This document shows, piece after piece, positions 11,601 to 26,600 of a DNA stretch of 64,000 nucleotides (position 1 is its first letter; each line of letters opens with the position of its first letter). This stretch comes from Syngnathus acus (taxonomy: Eukaryota > Chordata > Actinopteri > Syngnathiformes > Syngnathidae): assembly GCF_901709675.1 (NCBI RefSeq), contig NC_051106.1, positions 6,024,001 to 6,088,000 of the forward strand, given 5' to 3'. The notes under the pieces are model-generated. The model had not been told where the DNA came from, did not search any database, and was given only the letters and a program-made list of their open reading frames with translations. The translations under genes and the position numbers were made by a program.

Positions 11601-14600
11601 TTGGAGTAGGGGATTTTACCATTGTGCCTGTAATTATATTTAAACACTCCACTTGGGATGAATTAATGCCTCCCTCAGTTAGGAGTCTCTTGTCATAAAA
11701 AAAAGAAAAATCATAGATGGAATTTTCTATTGTTCTGAAGCCTGAAAACAGTCTCATGTGTAGAATAAAAAATCTCGGGTAATAAATTTGAAAAATTAAA
11801 AAAATTAAAATTTACAAAGATTAAACTCCACTTTGCCCTTTCATAAATTGTAATATCCCACAGACATTGTTTAAAATTCTTCCCAAAATGCCTCCTCCCA
11901 TCTGGCATTCAATCACTTCCCTCATCCATTTATTGTGTTTGAATACTTCTGAATTAAGGCGAACTGGAAATTATAAATAGTTTGTTGTCAATGACAAAAT
12001 GTCAGCTATGGGAAAAATGAATACATAACAGGCGTGGTGGGTTTGACTACCATCAATCTGAACGTACACAGAGTCATGGGTCGACTGTAGGTTAGCAAAA
12101 TCCCCCAATGAGCCGAGGGTGGTGTGGAGAATTAAAAGCTCCAGCTTCCGTATTAGACCGAAAGACTTGATTCCCGAAATGCGCATAGTATGCGACGGAG
12201 GCGCTCTAATCCGCTGAAACGCGAGCCGTGTAAGATTTACCGCAAAGAGAAAATACATGATCATTTGTCATGCTCCCGTCTGTTTTATATTAGAACAATA
12301 GAGAAGCTTTAAAGTCGATGCCGTTTTGCTTGCGGACAGCGACGTCAGGTTCTGGCAGGCATAGCACTGGACCGGCAACCATGTGGAAGTCAAATGTTGG
12401 AAAGAGATTAACGCTCACTTGAAATCATTAGCAAAATCGTTTTATGAAATTCTCAATAGAATATATATATTTTTTTATAAATTAACACTTGGCTTGCTTC
12501 ATGGGACGTATCAGGTTCTGCGGGTTGTCTTCACGGGAGGTTCGTCCATCTATTTTTTTTTTCTATTGGAGTCTAGCCAAGAAGATTTCTGGTGAAAAGA
12601 AAACTACACCCACTTAGTCTGTCTGAAAATTATTTATTTACGACAAATAATTATAGTCTGAGTGGAAAGTCCATATTATTGTGTGTTTTATTGCTAATTT
12701 GGCCGCATCAGCATGTTTGTTTGGGCTGTCCCAATCTGCCAACACCAATCTTAATCGTCTTTTCAGATGACCGGATTTGGACACAATCACCCAAAACTTG
12801 GCCACACCGCCTTCCCTAATCATTAAAGGCGAATGTTAGGAATGTCTGCCATTTCTTCTCATTTATTTCCGACAGATTCTGTTTTTATGACGCTGGCTGT
12901 TCGTATTTGTGAAATGGTTGGAATGCTAGGCAATTAGTTTTAATGATGTGCAAGACAAATCTGCACGACAGCAATTACTGTGACAATGCGCTCACCGGGC
13001 CAGAGGCAAAGCCCGCCGAAGACGGGCATCAACGCCGAGAAGCTTCATGTGGGGCGCAATACCCGAGTCATTGTTGGAGTTTCTGTGACAATGTTGTTAC
13101 TAGAAAACTGGCCTTTCACACATCACCAAAAATATGGTTGGGGATCTCCAGAACGTCACTTTGGCTTCTGTGTTCCTCCTCAAAACTTGACATGAAGCTG
13201 GCACATAGCCAAGCCATACAATCTGGATGATGTATCGACCTCCGTGCCAGACAGAGTCAGGGCATTCCCATTTAATCCCATGATGGAAAATTCCCATCAC
13301 CACAACCGAGCCGCACCGCCCTATGTAGGTGTACGACTCATCAGCGAAAAAACCAGTCTGACTTTTCCCAACAGTCGTTAAATGTTTGATATGAATCCGC
13401 CGCAAAACTCGAGAGAGTGCGATATTCAATCCTCACTTTGTTAGCTTTTGTCCTCACGTCACACCGTGACTCCCGCATAATAGGGCTGCTCTTCCGATTA
13501 CCATTCATGGCGAGGAAACCGAAACACAGACTTTTAGTTTGGATAAGTACATTTCACGTAAGAGGGGGCCTGTCTCAAATCCAGAAGCTGTGCTCGTGTT
13601 TCGTGTTCACAGCGTCTATGTCAATAGCATTCCATCGGCGTGTTGACAGAGTGCCGCTCTTTACTTTGCGACCTGATTTACCGTTAAAAGGACAATGTCG
13701 TAAATCCCCTTCGAGCATCCTCTATTAAAAAGCTATGTGTCACAAAATGGAGAGACTGTTTACATAAATGGCATGCCGCCGGGATTTTGAGGCTTGAAGT
13801 AGCTGTCGTGCGACGGGAGGATGTGGAAGTGGGTCGGCCCACTGACACAGATTGTTTTTCCATGACCGCGACGTGACCCTCGGTACAATGTATTCGCCGA
13901 CGTTTAATAAATATTATGCGGCCGTTTATCATCGAGGTGAGGTTTGTTTTTTAAATAAAAGCTGCACTTGTACGTAATGTCTGCGAAGTGTCAGATATTT
14001 TTAGATTATTTTTTTTTGTGTTCACTTAATATGACCCGAATTGAACATGACAGCTTCCCCAATGCTACATAAAAGCTAAGCTAACGGCAACAACTGAGGA
14101 CAGGCAATAAGTTCTAAAAAAAAAAACTCAATCTGTGTTTTCTCTTCAGCCGACTGCCAGCCGCCCTGCCAGAACCGCGGCTCCTGCAGCCGGCCGCATA
14201 CCTGCGTGTGCCGCTCAGGTTTCCAGGGGTCCCGTTGTGAGGAAGTGGCCCCCGAGCAGGTGTACATCCACGACAGAGGGTCTCTGAGGCGCGTGCAGCC
14301 GGGCAGCAACCCTTTCCACAGAGACCAACCACGAAGACGCCAAGAAAGCACTAAGGTCCAGACCCCGAGACCTGCGACCACCAGGCAACCAGTCCGTTCT
14401 GCGTAAGTAATCCAGCCCCCCCCCTCCCTCACCTGTCGCAAGACAACCTCAATCAACAGGCCAAATAATTTATCTGAAATTCAAAAATCCCCAGAGTAGT
14501 TTGTTTAAAGTACCTTAACGGTCATACGGGGAGGCCGGCTAAAAAAAAAAAAAAAAGATATGACCCACTAGATTACAACATTTTTTAACTTTCTTGGACA

Positions 14601-17600
14601 AACAGCCGCAGTTTAATTACATGCCCGTGTTTACATGAGCAATAAATCCTTCCAGATGAGTCGATTCAACTCCTAATCTTTGATATACTCGTTGTAAAAC
14701 AAATGTCAAGACCGATAAGAATTTGCTTCCATACTTGAGGTATTAAGGTAAAGCCCTAAGCTGTGGAAACTTAATACGGTTTACTAGACGCAAGTATCAA
14801 ACGGACTATTTTCTATGAAAATAGCCTTGGGGCAATTATATTTTCTTAGTGTTTGACATTTGCCGTTTTTCTTCCCGATTTTCGAATAACTGCAACCCGT
14901 CCAACTTGTAATTGCCCCGATGAATATGTCGTTTCAGTTAATTCTCCAAAGACTGCTAATCAGACAGGCCTAATAGTTTCTTGGCTTATATGCGTGTGAC
15001 TGTTTTAAGTTCCGTCTCCTTAGAAATAACCTTTTGGGTTGATTAATCGTTCGATCATGGATACGAACGTATTATTTATCTGGGATGTTGAGCTATTTTT
15101 CAAACAAATGCTTTCTGGGAAAATGTTAATAGTTTATTGTTGTTTACAGCAGGCATTCGTCAAATAGATTTTGGAAAAATTCCTATTTCGATTCGCAGGG
15201 AATCAAGTCAGTGGACTGTGTTTTATCCCACAACGGCGCAGACGCCCATTTTTTTACAAAAATGCCAAATTAAAGGAAACTCCATCCACTAAAAAAATGA
15301 AAATAGGGCCCATTGAGTGTTTGCCAAAGTTGAAGTGTCTTCCCGGCTTCACTGCGGTCATGTTTGTGGTATCTGTGATCAATCTGAGTTTTGGCAGCTG
15401 TTTGATAGAATCATCTCATGTATCCAAAATGGTTATCTTCGAGCCATAATAAATCTAATTGCTCCTCGGTGAAGATCGCACAGTTGCCGTGTCTATTCCT
15501 CTTTGTTCTTGAGTATTTCTGCTTCCTGACTCACAGTTGTGGGCCAAAGGGAAAAAAGTGTTGCTGAGTCACGCGTGCCCTCAATGTGACTGTTCCCCCT
15601 CTTGATAACTCCGCAAAAGCTGACTAACTACTAAGAAGTGCGGTTAGGCTCCGAGATGAGACATTTCCCCTCTTCCGGAATTCACCATTTCCCAGCATGC
15701 AGCTTAAGCTAATTATTAGACGCGGTTTTAACATGCTCTTAACATGACAGATGGAATATCTGCCAACATTTAATTCTCTTCCTGCACCTTTCAGCAATCT
15801 TTGAGATAAATTGACGTTTCTTATATCTGATTGATGTTTCGTTGCTCCAAAGCCAAGAAAGCACGAGTAACATGAAGTCATGGAGCGAGATAGTGAGACA
15901 ACACCATTGCCCAGTCTCGGTATTTGGATTAAGGAGTAGGGAGGACTGACGTTACTTCAAAAATATCTTTTTTTTTTTCTTACCTAAATGCCCAGGGAGT
16001 AAATTCCTTCCCATGTGTGCAGCTACTTTCCTTCCAGTTTGGTCCTACTAGCGAGGGTATCAGGTACTAAATAAGTCTGCCTTGGATCAGGTTTGACTTT
16101 TTATGTCAGCAGCACCCTTTTTATTGACCTCACTTGTCAAGTGGCGCCATTGTAGAATATAAAAACAGTTTGGAAAAAGAATTAGACAAACACCGGGGAA
16201 GAGCAAACATTTGCATAAAAGATTGAAACGCAATAACCACGGCGATAATAAATTGGTCAGGATCGCAACTCGGTCTTTTATTTTCATTTATTGTCGATTA
16301 GTGATGACCTTAAATATAATGGTTTTCACATTCCATTGGGGTGCCATATAAAACATAACTAAGGTTGTTACGGTGAATGATCTGACCCATTACCACATCA
16401 TTATGAGCGCTCAATAGTCATCGCAAGGCACCAGACCAACATTTACGCGTTTTTAGCCTTGGTGCTTCCAAATATGTCATTTGGTTGCACCCCTGTGCAA
16501 AATATTTAGTGACTTCAAAGTTCCTAATTTTTTTTTTTTACTGCATCAAACCCGAGAATGACTTTATTGCCATTATTTAAGTTCCCAGAGGATTTATTTC
16601 AATTAATGGTTTAAATATTGAGTCGTGTGGACACTTGGACTGGAAGTCTTCAGTCTCAGAGGCTTAGTATAAAGTCATCAGTTATTACTTCAGTTTTTTT
16701 TTCGTCTGTAAGTCTACCTGTGAACTCTTTGTCAGTGCAGCCGCAGTCCATCTTTCCCTTTCCAGCTTGGACTTGAAAGTCTTAACATATGTTAAACTCC
16801 GAGACACGGGAACAACCCGTCACCCTTTTTCAACCGAGTTTTTGTGACCCCTTTCAACTATGAATATCAAATGCCTCAACAGCATCTGCTTGGGGACTAT
16901 AAATTGTCGATTTTAATGAAAGATAAAAGAAAAAATCGCATAGCTGTTTCCTCACCTGAATTGTGACGCGTTAATACATTTCACTCTGACATCGGCCGTT
17001 TCCTGGAAGTGCGACACGCAACTATCACTATGACATCCTATAGATCGCAGATGGTCACGGTAGAAAGGTCAAGGTCAATGATAAACTCCCCTGACTGAGC
17101 TGGAATGGCGATAACATATAAATCACCTTCTCCATCGAGGCCCGAGCTCATATCACCTCCATGACATCAGTCTGCAGGAAACAGAACGGGGCAGAGCAGG
17201 ATGTGTGTGCAGCATGTACATCATCCCCGCTAAGGTCATCTTGCTCTCGTTTACGTAGTCAGACTGAAGAAAACACCTGGACGCTTGATGTAGCTCAGTC
17301 AGTCCAACTATTGGCATGTGTGACTGGCAGGATTCAAGAAGTTAACTTACTGCTCACTAAACGGCTTTGTTTTTCCTGCAGTAAAGAAATTTAATGCAAT
17401 CCAGCCGTTCGCTATATTGGCTCGTAAAAAAAAAAAAAAAGCTCACACAGTAAAACACCGGCGGGGGGAAAGTATGTAATAAGCCTGATGTAAACAGTAG
17501 TCACAATTCCAGGACATTTTTGGGTATGCCCGTTCCTGAGATTGTACAGTTTCAGTTTCTGCAAAAAAAAATATGCCTCGAAAGTCTTGAAAAACTGTTT

Positions 17601-20600
17601 TACTTTTTTTTTTCTTGGCTTTTCATGTACCGTATTTTCCGGACTATAAGGCGCACCTAAAAACCTAAAATTTTCTCAAAAGCCGACAGTGCGCCTTATA
17701 GTCCGGTGCGCCTTATATATGGACCAAATTCCTAAATTTAAACTGGCCCAAAGCATTGTGTCATGAAATCAATCATAAGTGGCCCGCTGAAGACTATGAA
17801 TCATGAATCAAAAAGACTATGGATCATTATTTTGTGATTATAAAGTAATTTGTTGCATCTGAAGTTGAAGTAAAAAAGATAAAATGGAGAATGATTTGAT
17901 TTGGATTAAAAATCTGACATGATGCATTAATGGTGCGCCTTATAGTCCGGTGCGCAAAGCCTACACATCAAGTCCAACGGTTCATTCTAAATCCAAAACA
18001 AAGTTTGGAAACCTCAGTTGTTCCATTTCTTTTCCTCTCCCAATCAATCATGTATGACTTCTCCATGACACATTTCAGGCTCATCCAAATCGGGATAGTT
18101 CAACCCTGACAGCGGTCTCGTCTTCTGTCCGTCATTCTCGTCTTTGATCCATCCGTGTTTTTGTTATTTTTACAACACAGTCCTTACTATGATGACGAAT
18201 TAACAACCGGGAACAAATACGAGAGACGAATGACCCTCAACAGCGTGATATGACCACGCCGAGTATGCAATGACGACTAAGGCGGCGGAGCGCTTGTGTG
18301 TGGCTTGTTGACTTTAGACTTTAGCACGTAACCACACAGCCGTTTCTCAGAGGAAACTGTGGTCATAGTGGGAGTTCTCCTTGTTAAACATGGATCACTG
18401 CTTGCTTTCACTCCCATTACGGACAAACCACACCAACAGCAGCAGTGGCACAAACCGCTGTCAAAATCCTATCGGTGACCTCGGCACCTGTATGGAAATA
18501 TAATCACTTATTATCAAATATGTCAAAGCGCAACTAAAAAGTTGCTCTGGATGAAAGAGCTGAAGGATGATTGCCAATCAATCATGGAAAATGTAGGTGA
18601 AAAAATAGATCTCTGTCCTCCGAGTGTTGTTTTTGTCTAGCGCCGGCACAAGGGAGGTGGTTTCGACTTCGCTCACTATATATATTGCTTGACATGTGTA
18701 ACATATGTGCCGAAGACAGTCTAAATGTACTGTGGACTGAATTTCACTCCGTTTAAAGCGGGCAATATTGACTCAGTTGGGCCAGGAAAAGTAACTGTGT
18801 TTCTGTCTAAAAATACAGAGCCAAATGAGTCCCATGAGTGTTTGGCTTCCTGCTAGGCCAGGGGGAACAAAGGACCATAGAGAATTTAGCACTCAGCGTG
18901 GGACAGATATGTCTTTCACTCGCGCATTCAATTTCTCTAAAGCCTTGTCTGCAACACGCTCGCCGGGCAACAGTTGGCCCACTTTCGAGCAAATCGGTGA
19001 AGAGGACTAATCGTTTCTAGTACCAGATGGGGGAATCGCTCTGTAAGAGAAAAATTCAAAAGTTCCATCCAGTCTGACATGTGACACTCATAAAAATAGC
19101 TGAGTCAGCAGATCTGACCTGTCCTGACTGATCAGAGTCAAGAGAACGTCGAGGATCAAATTACATCTGGGTTCACAAATGTCTCCAGACGTTCTGATTG
19201 TAAGCCCTGAACCGCAGCAACCGCACCACTCCGCTTCCATCCAGGATCAAACCTCTCTGGATTTTTTATGTCTTTGGCGCCCTAGGAGACAAAAAAGGAA
19301 CTGTTTACCCCAATACAGTTGTGTGTTATGTTCATGTCGAGATCTATTATATTCCGTGTAGTCAGTCATCCAGGTCGTTGCAATCCTCAAAAGTTGAACT
19401 GAAGGCGACTTGAACTTTTGTGTTGAATCCAAAACTGCAGACGCTTTCAACAGAATCCAAAAAGTCCAGTTATCTTGGATTCAACATTTGTAAATTGATC
19501 ATATAAATAATACTATTATAATTATTTCATCTGCTAATTTGTCAATGTGTCACATCCAGCTAATATACTTTCCTGAAGTTCTTTCTCAAGAACCTTTTTG
19601 CTTGACTCGACCCATTTATATTGGGAGACCTTATCCAACCCAAAGCCACAGTAATTCATTTCACCCAGGATCTGGCTGCTGCTAGCGGGATTCTTGGAAG
19701 GTTGTCCAGACACAGAACATGATTTAATCCAGTCTCAGTGGCGGGTGCGATAAGCCTCTAGACACACCCAGATTTTCACTTGGGGAAATATTCTTCCAGG
19801 ACCCGCAATTATCTAAGTCATAATGACTTGAGATGTTATCAAAAAAAAAAAGAAAAAAAGCCCTTAATTGCTCACCGATGTTTGGCCTTATCCCTTTACG
19901 TGTTTTAAAAGAAAGTGTCAGTGTGTTATTCATTTGAAACTACTGGCACTACCTTTAAGAAATGTCATTTCCAAGGAGTGTTTGTTTCAAACAAAGCACT
20001 TCGTTCGTTGCATAACACAGCCATCGGGAAAATCGCTTTAGTTCAGCCAAAAATGTATACCGTAGTTAATAATAAAAACATGTTTCGATACAAAATTTCA
20101 AAGGTAAAATTTTAGTTTTGGCATCCGTAGCATCCACCTAACTTGCCTATGCTAACAAATTTTTCTTTTTAATGGTTTTAACATAAAGTTGAAACACTTG
20201 GAGTGTTTAGCTTGAAATATAAAGTGGAAGTTTACTACCAGATATTAAACTTCTAGAAAAGCTATAATTTTAACTTTACTATGACAGGAGCAGTCGCTGA
20301 GTTATTTTTGTATCGCCAATTAGCATAAAGTCTGCCACTGTCGTTTTTATTTTACACGAGCTTGTTGCCAAGAGAAACGCTCAACAACAGCCCAATGTAA
20401 AATTCCCCGGGGTCGGATATTATATTTAATGGCACAAGCTGGGAATCAAACCTCAGGATTTTATTGAAAGAATGACACGAGGCCTCGGTGGCAAACGATG
20501 AGTGCTGCCTGAAGCCTGAGAAATAAAAAGTGTGACCACAATTGGTTTTTGCTGCGGTGCTTTGCCTTACGCGTATAAAAAAAAAAAGGATTAATTTATT

Positions 20601-23600
20601 TTCCTCAGCCCGCCGAGACTTCTTTCACCTCTTAAAATATACCGAGACTGCAAAGACAAACCAAATTCCAAGACTAAAAGTCTTTTGATTGTGGCCTCTG
20701 TGCGCTATATCAACAATTTAAAAGTAAACATATCTTTTCAACGTAAAAGCAAATAGATTTGAAATACCGCAATTAATCTTTTATCGCTTATCAGATGTAA
20801 ACGCTGTAAAAACTTGTTACTAAATGAAATTCTGCACGCTCCATGTCATACTTGGCAAGGACGATCTGAAACTACGATAGCATCTAAGCTAATCTGGAAT
20901 GTTTGCACTTTCCCCGATACAGTTTGTAGTTGATGTTTTCGACGGGGATTTGTAACACTGCTCGGTTTAGGAAAGCAAAACACGAACAAGTGTGTATTTA
21001 TGTCTTGGACTTCTTAAATTCCATCTCCTGGGATTATCAGTGAAGGCGTTAAGTCATCCAGGTAATAGATACAGGTATCTGAGAAAGGTAAACTAAAGTC
21101 CAAGTGAATTTTTTTCAGAGATCATCAACGGCATTTCACAAGACGTCTTTGTTTTATACAAATGGTGAGGATTGAGGAGATGCAGTTGGTTCCAGGTTGA
21201 TGATGTCATCGGACATGTTGCCGTTCCAACTGTAGATTTTTGGATTTCCTTGATGAAGTCAAACAGAGGCCCATTAGTCGTGTAGTAGTTCACGTAGCTG
21301 ACTCAATAGCCCACTTCATAAACTTCTTCCATTTTAGTGCCAATATAAAAAAATATTTAAGAATAAATAAAAAACAAATTAAAAAATTGAGAAATGAAAA
21401 AATGTAAAATAAAAATAAATAAATAGCTGATGTAACGACACAGAGGAAATGGAAATCTGTTATGAGATAATTTGTTCTACATTTGATATTTTTGAATCGC
21501 TTACAAAGCTCTCTTGTCAGCACCCTGATCCATTCATAAATCAGCCCTTTTTTGTTTGCTAAAAAATCTTTTTGTATCGCTTGATCGAAGTAGTACAAAG
21601 TTTTCATTGTCTTCAGCTGCACAATTTTTATATTTGCTACTCCCCCCAGTCAGACTGATGATCATCGTATTTGGCGTCGCGGCTATGAAATGAACTTTAA
21701 TGCGTTTACCCAAGTGAGATGAAAACTTTGATTTACACTTGTAATGATGGTCATTTACTTTCCCATTTTCCAAGTAGCCTTTAAATTACTCGAATTTCAT
21801 ACAGCTTTCATATAAAACATGTTTTGTCTTGATACTTTGAGCTGAAAATGGAAAACTTAAGTTTATCTTAAATGCAATTTTACTTCAGGTCACCGAGACG
21901 AATCCATTCGTTATTGAGTTCTGTGTTATGATCCAGACTGGGATGCCCATTCCAGACACTTTTTCCAGCTGTCAGACTCTCTTGTTTAGACAGAATGTTC
22001 GGAGCCAAATGACTCGATCCTACATCCAGGCGAGCTTCTTATTTATATCAGTCTATTTTCTGCAATGTCTTCTATAAACTTGCAACCCGAGCTATTAGAC
22101 ATGGTTTTGGATGAGGCCACTTTCAAACAAATGTACTGTAGGAAAAAGTAGGTTTTACTTCTGAAGTGTATTCGCTGACAAAAAACATTGATGTCAAATG
22201 GAAATTTATTAGGAGAGACAGGAATAAAAGCCACCAGACCGGGTTGTGAATAAATTAATCAACGTGGGCGCAGAATTCATTGGGCAAGCTCGAATCCATG
22301 GAGATGCAAACAATTCCTTGGTGTCTTTGGACTGAATCGGATCATCGGAAGAATCCAGGATTTTTCTGTTCATCCAGTTCCCGGTATCACGACAATTTGT
22401 GCGGTCCAAGTCAACTGAAATGGGTTTTACTGGCAGCCAATAAAGCAAAGCAAAGCACCTAACCAAATAGTTTGACACGTCCCAGCCTTTGGTGCAGGTT
22501 CAACAAAACTTCAAAGCACAACTACGATTTGGCTTGCAAGTGTAGCGCGTTGAACACAATTTCACACATAGTTTACGTTTATTATCAGCAGAAGCTGTTT
22601 TTCAAGCTTTATTTGAACTCCTCTTCCAGTTCTCAGACCTGGACTGCTTTCCAGCCCCATCTGGGTTTAGGACCTGAGTCTGGAACTGCCATTCGGGCTG
22701 CCTGTTTTGTCTTCACGAGTGGCGAGCATCCGCATGCTGTAATACCAAAACAAGTTCAAAGATATTCGCTGTGACCGAACGCCAAGTCATGGTTGTGCAA
22801 TGAGCTGGAAGATTAACAGTCCCGGTCGTTGCCGACTGTAAATTCTTGGCTCTTATTGTGATTTGTAATTTCCGTAAATGTGATGAGGTTTAATAGCTTT
22901 CCGTATGACGAGTGAAAGAGGACCCGACCGATAGCGTTATGTCTTGGAGACCTTCTTTGCAATCAAATATCAAAAGTGAGAAGAGAATTAAGATCATTTG
23001 TATGGACTGAGGTTTTTTTTAAGGATTTTACCTTTATACTGGATACGAAATTTATTTTTTAAAAAGATGATTCTGATTATTTGAAAAAAAAAAAAAGAAT
23101 TACCGATTAATTGCACGATTAATTGAATAAATGTTAAAATAACATCTTCCCCCTCAATGGATTTCCATCACATTTCCTTTGTAACATCGACTCTAATAGA
23201 TAAGCTGGGCTAGTGGTCAAGCATGCAACATCTTCTGTTTGGTGTAATTGACCGTAACTGCTCGGAAACACGAGCTTGTTTTACTTCCAGCAGACACAGA
23301 GCGGAATAATCCGTCTATGAACCGCACGTGCTCACATTTAGCAGCTTATTCATCGGGATCATCGGGGATTTAATTGAACATGTATGGCCACCATTTGATA
23401 CCCCAAACATTTTTCCATGTGCCTTTTAAAATCAAGCTCAGTGTCATCTTGGCCAAGGTCTTATGATTGCTTTTAAGTCACCCAGAGCAAGAAGTTAGTT
23501 GAGGCCTGCCGATGACATCCAGCTTGCTCTTCGCGTCCGATGGGGCAGTTGTGAGCTCATGTTGGAAGGAAGTCACTTCGCCATTGGAAGTCAGCGACAT

Positions 23601-26600
23601 CTGGCTAAGCCCAGGAAGAAAGGCAGGATGCGTGCGAGCCAGGTATCATTGTAAACGATGGAAAAAGCTCATCATGCTTTGGAGCGCACGACAGAGCACC
23701 GTTAGCGTTCCGCCTTCTCTGGCGTCCCCGCCTTGACTCAAGCACCTTGTGTTTCCCGGTGTCATATCCTAATCCGTGGGAGCCGCCCATGGAGGTTCAG
23801 GATCTAGGTCAGCAGCTGTCAACTCCAGTCTGCCGCCTTTCCAAAACGATGACGCAAGAGAACATTATCAAATGTTTATCTGACTCTCTTTCCCTTTCAT
23901 TTCTTCTTCCCGACAGCAACGGGGCGGCGCTTTCTGGTCTGCTCTGTTTAGAAAAAGTCATGCATTGACTTGCGTGTACATTTATCACAGTTGCGATAAA
24001 TTATCTCTTACCAACATTCTCATCTGAAGGGAAGATTTATGGTTTAATTACCGTGCAAGGTCCTTGGTGTACTTTGCAGAATTGATCTGGTCTTCTTGGT
24101 CAGTATCTTGATCTGTAGGATCCATGTGTTTTTTTTGCAAGGATGAAAAGTTCCTAAGCCTCGACAGCTCAGGTAGAAGTGTCTGCCTGACTGTCTGAGG
24201 CACGCGACTCCCCCACGTCGCTCACATGAGCTCAGCTTCCAGGTCGCACAACACGGACTCAAGTAATTGACCCAAATCAAAACGCTGGGGGGGGAAAAAA
24301 AATGCCCGCCCGGGGTCAAGCTTTGTTCTTCGACCCTAGTTTTAATACTTCCTCTGGCCTTCAGTCCAGACAAGTTCATTATCTAGTCAAGCAGAGTAAA
24401 TAGGTAAGCTAACGTAGGCCTCATGGTAATATCGTTTCCTCTGCGGGATCGGGATGGTTTTTCTCTGATTGTTTTTTCATCTAAGTGATGAATTATCTTT
24501 TCTTACCAAATGTCTTTTGTGTCATGAAAAAGAATTTGGGCGGATGAGTAAGGGTCACGGCTTCTTGACCTGCAGCAGATGTTAGTTGCGACAACTATGC
24601 TTTTATTCTCGATTTAATTTGTACAAATTGATTAATTAAGATGAGTTATGACCTAAGACATCTCTCAGGGATATTATTTTCTGTCGCGCAGGCTCTCCAC
24701 GCTTAAACCGATTTCACGCTGATGCACACGCAACGCCGATTCGACGATATATGTGTGGGATGTTCGCTTTGCTCCGAGGTCATATATTTGCCGTCTTGTG
24801 ATGATGTGACTGACAGGACCCAAGTGAGACGGGAACCCCCCGACTCCTCCCCTCAGCTGACGGGGACCTCCCGTACCGTCAAGCGTTATCCGTCATCCTC
24901 TGGGCCCATCACCTCCAACGCGCTGCCCGGCGGCAACGCCCACGCAAATGAGCACGGGAACTCCCATGGACAAAGACACGGGCATGACTACTTTCACAGG
25001 ACGACCAGTAACAACCAATTCAACAATGTGCTGTCGCCAGCAGGTAAAAAAAAAAAACTGTTGAAATAAATGCACACTTGACATTTTTGCCCGGCCTTGG
25101 CACGTCAAAACAAACAACAGGTCCAAATACATCCCGACACATCCTGCTGTGTCATTGCAAACTAGAACATGGGCCATAAAAATATTGGCAGAATCCCAAA
25201 CTGTACTTCACGCCTGCTCATCTGTATCCTTGCTTCTGCCGAAGACTCTAAACACTTATTGGCACTCTGCCTAGTCTCCCATAAAGAATATACTTAAAGT
25301 TCTTTTTATTAGATCACTTTAAAATAAAGTCAAGAGTAGCGGCGGTATGCTTGTTGGTCACCCTCACCTCTCTTTGCCCTCTTCACTCATTCACCCATCT
25401 GAAACACCCTCTCGCAAAGATAAAGGCCTTACTGTATCTGCTGCGCGAATGTTGGCCGGCCGGCCGGTAGTTGCTCATTTGACTTCCAGCGTGCCAATGG
25501 TGATTATCGGTACACGCCCTTGTGCGTTTATAAACTGCCCGTCACTTTTCCGAGAGATGAGCAGAGTGTCGCAGTGAGGAAGGAGGCATGGAGATCTCCT
25601 CTGCTTTAATTCTGATCGTGCTCCTTCTCAAACGGATGTGCGTGTGCGTTCCAGGAGCTAACCTCACCTCTAACTTGGACCGCATAAAGATTGTTTTCAC
25701 GCCCACCACGTGCCGCCGGGTGTGCGGCAACGGACGCTGCTACAATAGTTGCGAGAAAGGAGACGTGACCACCGTCTACAGTGAGACTTCGCAGCAACAG
25801 CAGCAGCAGCAGCAACAGCCAAAGACGTCGGGCTTTCGACTCTGTGAGTCTTCATCTTCTTTTCCCTTGGCTGGTTCTCTAATTCTCTCACACGTATTTT
25901 ACACGGTGAGCTTGACAAAATGGGTTCCCAGTGTCATGCTGTCTATTCTGAATACCAAAACTCGGAGAGTAGGAGATAGAAAAAAAAAAATTTGGAGGTT
26001 GGAGTAGAGCAGATTAAAAGCAGGGTCTGTAAAGAAGGACTAATCTCCCCAAACACATTTAAGAGATGGTGGTCCCACGCCCCCACCACTTACCCCCAAC
26101 TCTTTGCGGTTTGCACCTCGCCGTTTAACCATTTAACACGCTCACCGGGAGAGCGCGCTAGTTTGAAAGACGAGAACGGGCGCGACGCTAAAACTGAACA
26201 ACCAGCATGAACAGGGATTACATCAAATGTATCCACAGTAGTGTCCCTGGGAAGGGAGAAGGGTGGTCAACACCAAGGTCAAGGGTCGCGACCCTGCGTG
26301 TTTTTATTTCTTCAGTCGCAAAAGTCCTGCTAAGGCTCAGACTAATTACCGCTTGTGGATTAGCGGTGACGGGTACCACACACATACAAGGCCTTAATGG
26401 TTACATAAAAACAGGTGAACAATCTCGCCTATATGAATGAGCTGTCTTGGTTTTCAATTCAATATTTCCAGCATCCCGGCAGCAACGTCGTATTCCTACC
26501 ACCTCCCCCCCCTTTGAGAATCATTTTTATTTCCCTGTCAGTCTCCATTATGTCAAAGTCAAACATGTATCGAAAGGCGGTGGTGTGCTTCCTGTTATCA

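Noticed and set aside
13684-13932. Small reverse-strand frame and other short frames of 60-100 codons throughout introns
   Set aside because: No homology, no splice or start context, and overlap with many competing frames; treated as chance.
24857-25043. Alternative start of ltbp2 exon 4 at 24857
   Set aside because: The upstream cctcag is a better-looking acceptor, but joining it to exon 3 gives an immediate stop (GCC TGA), so the acceptor at 24816 is preferred.
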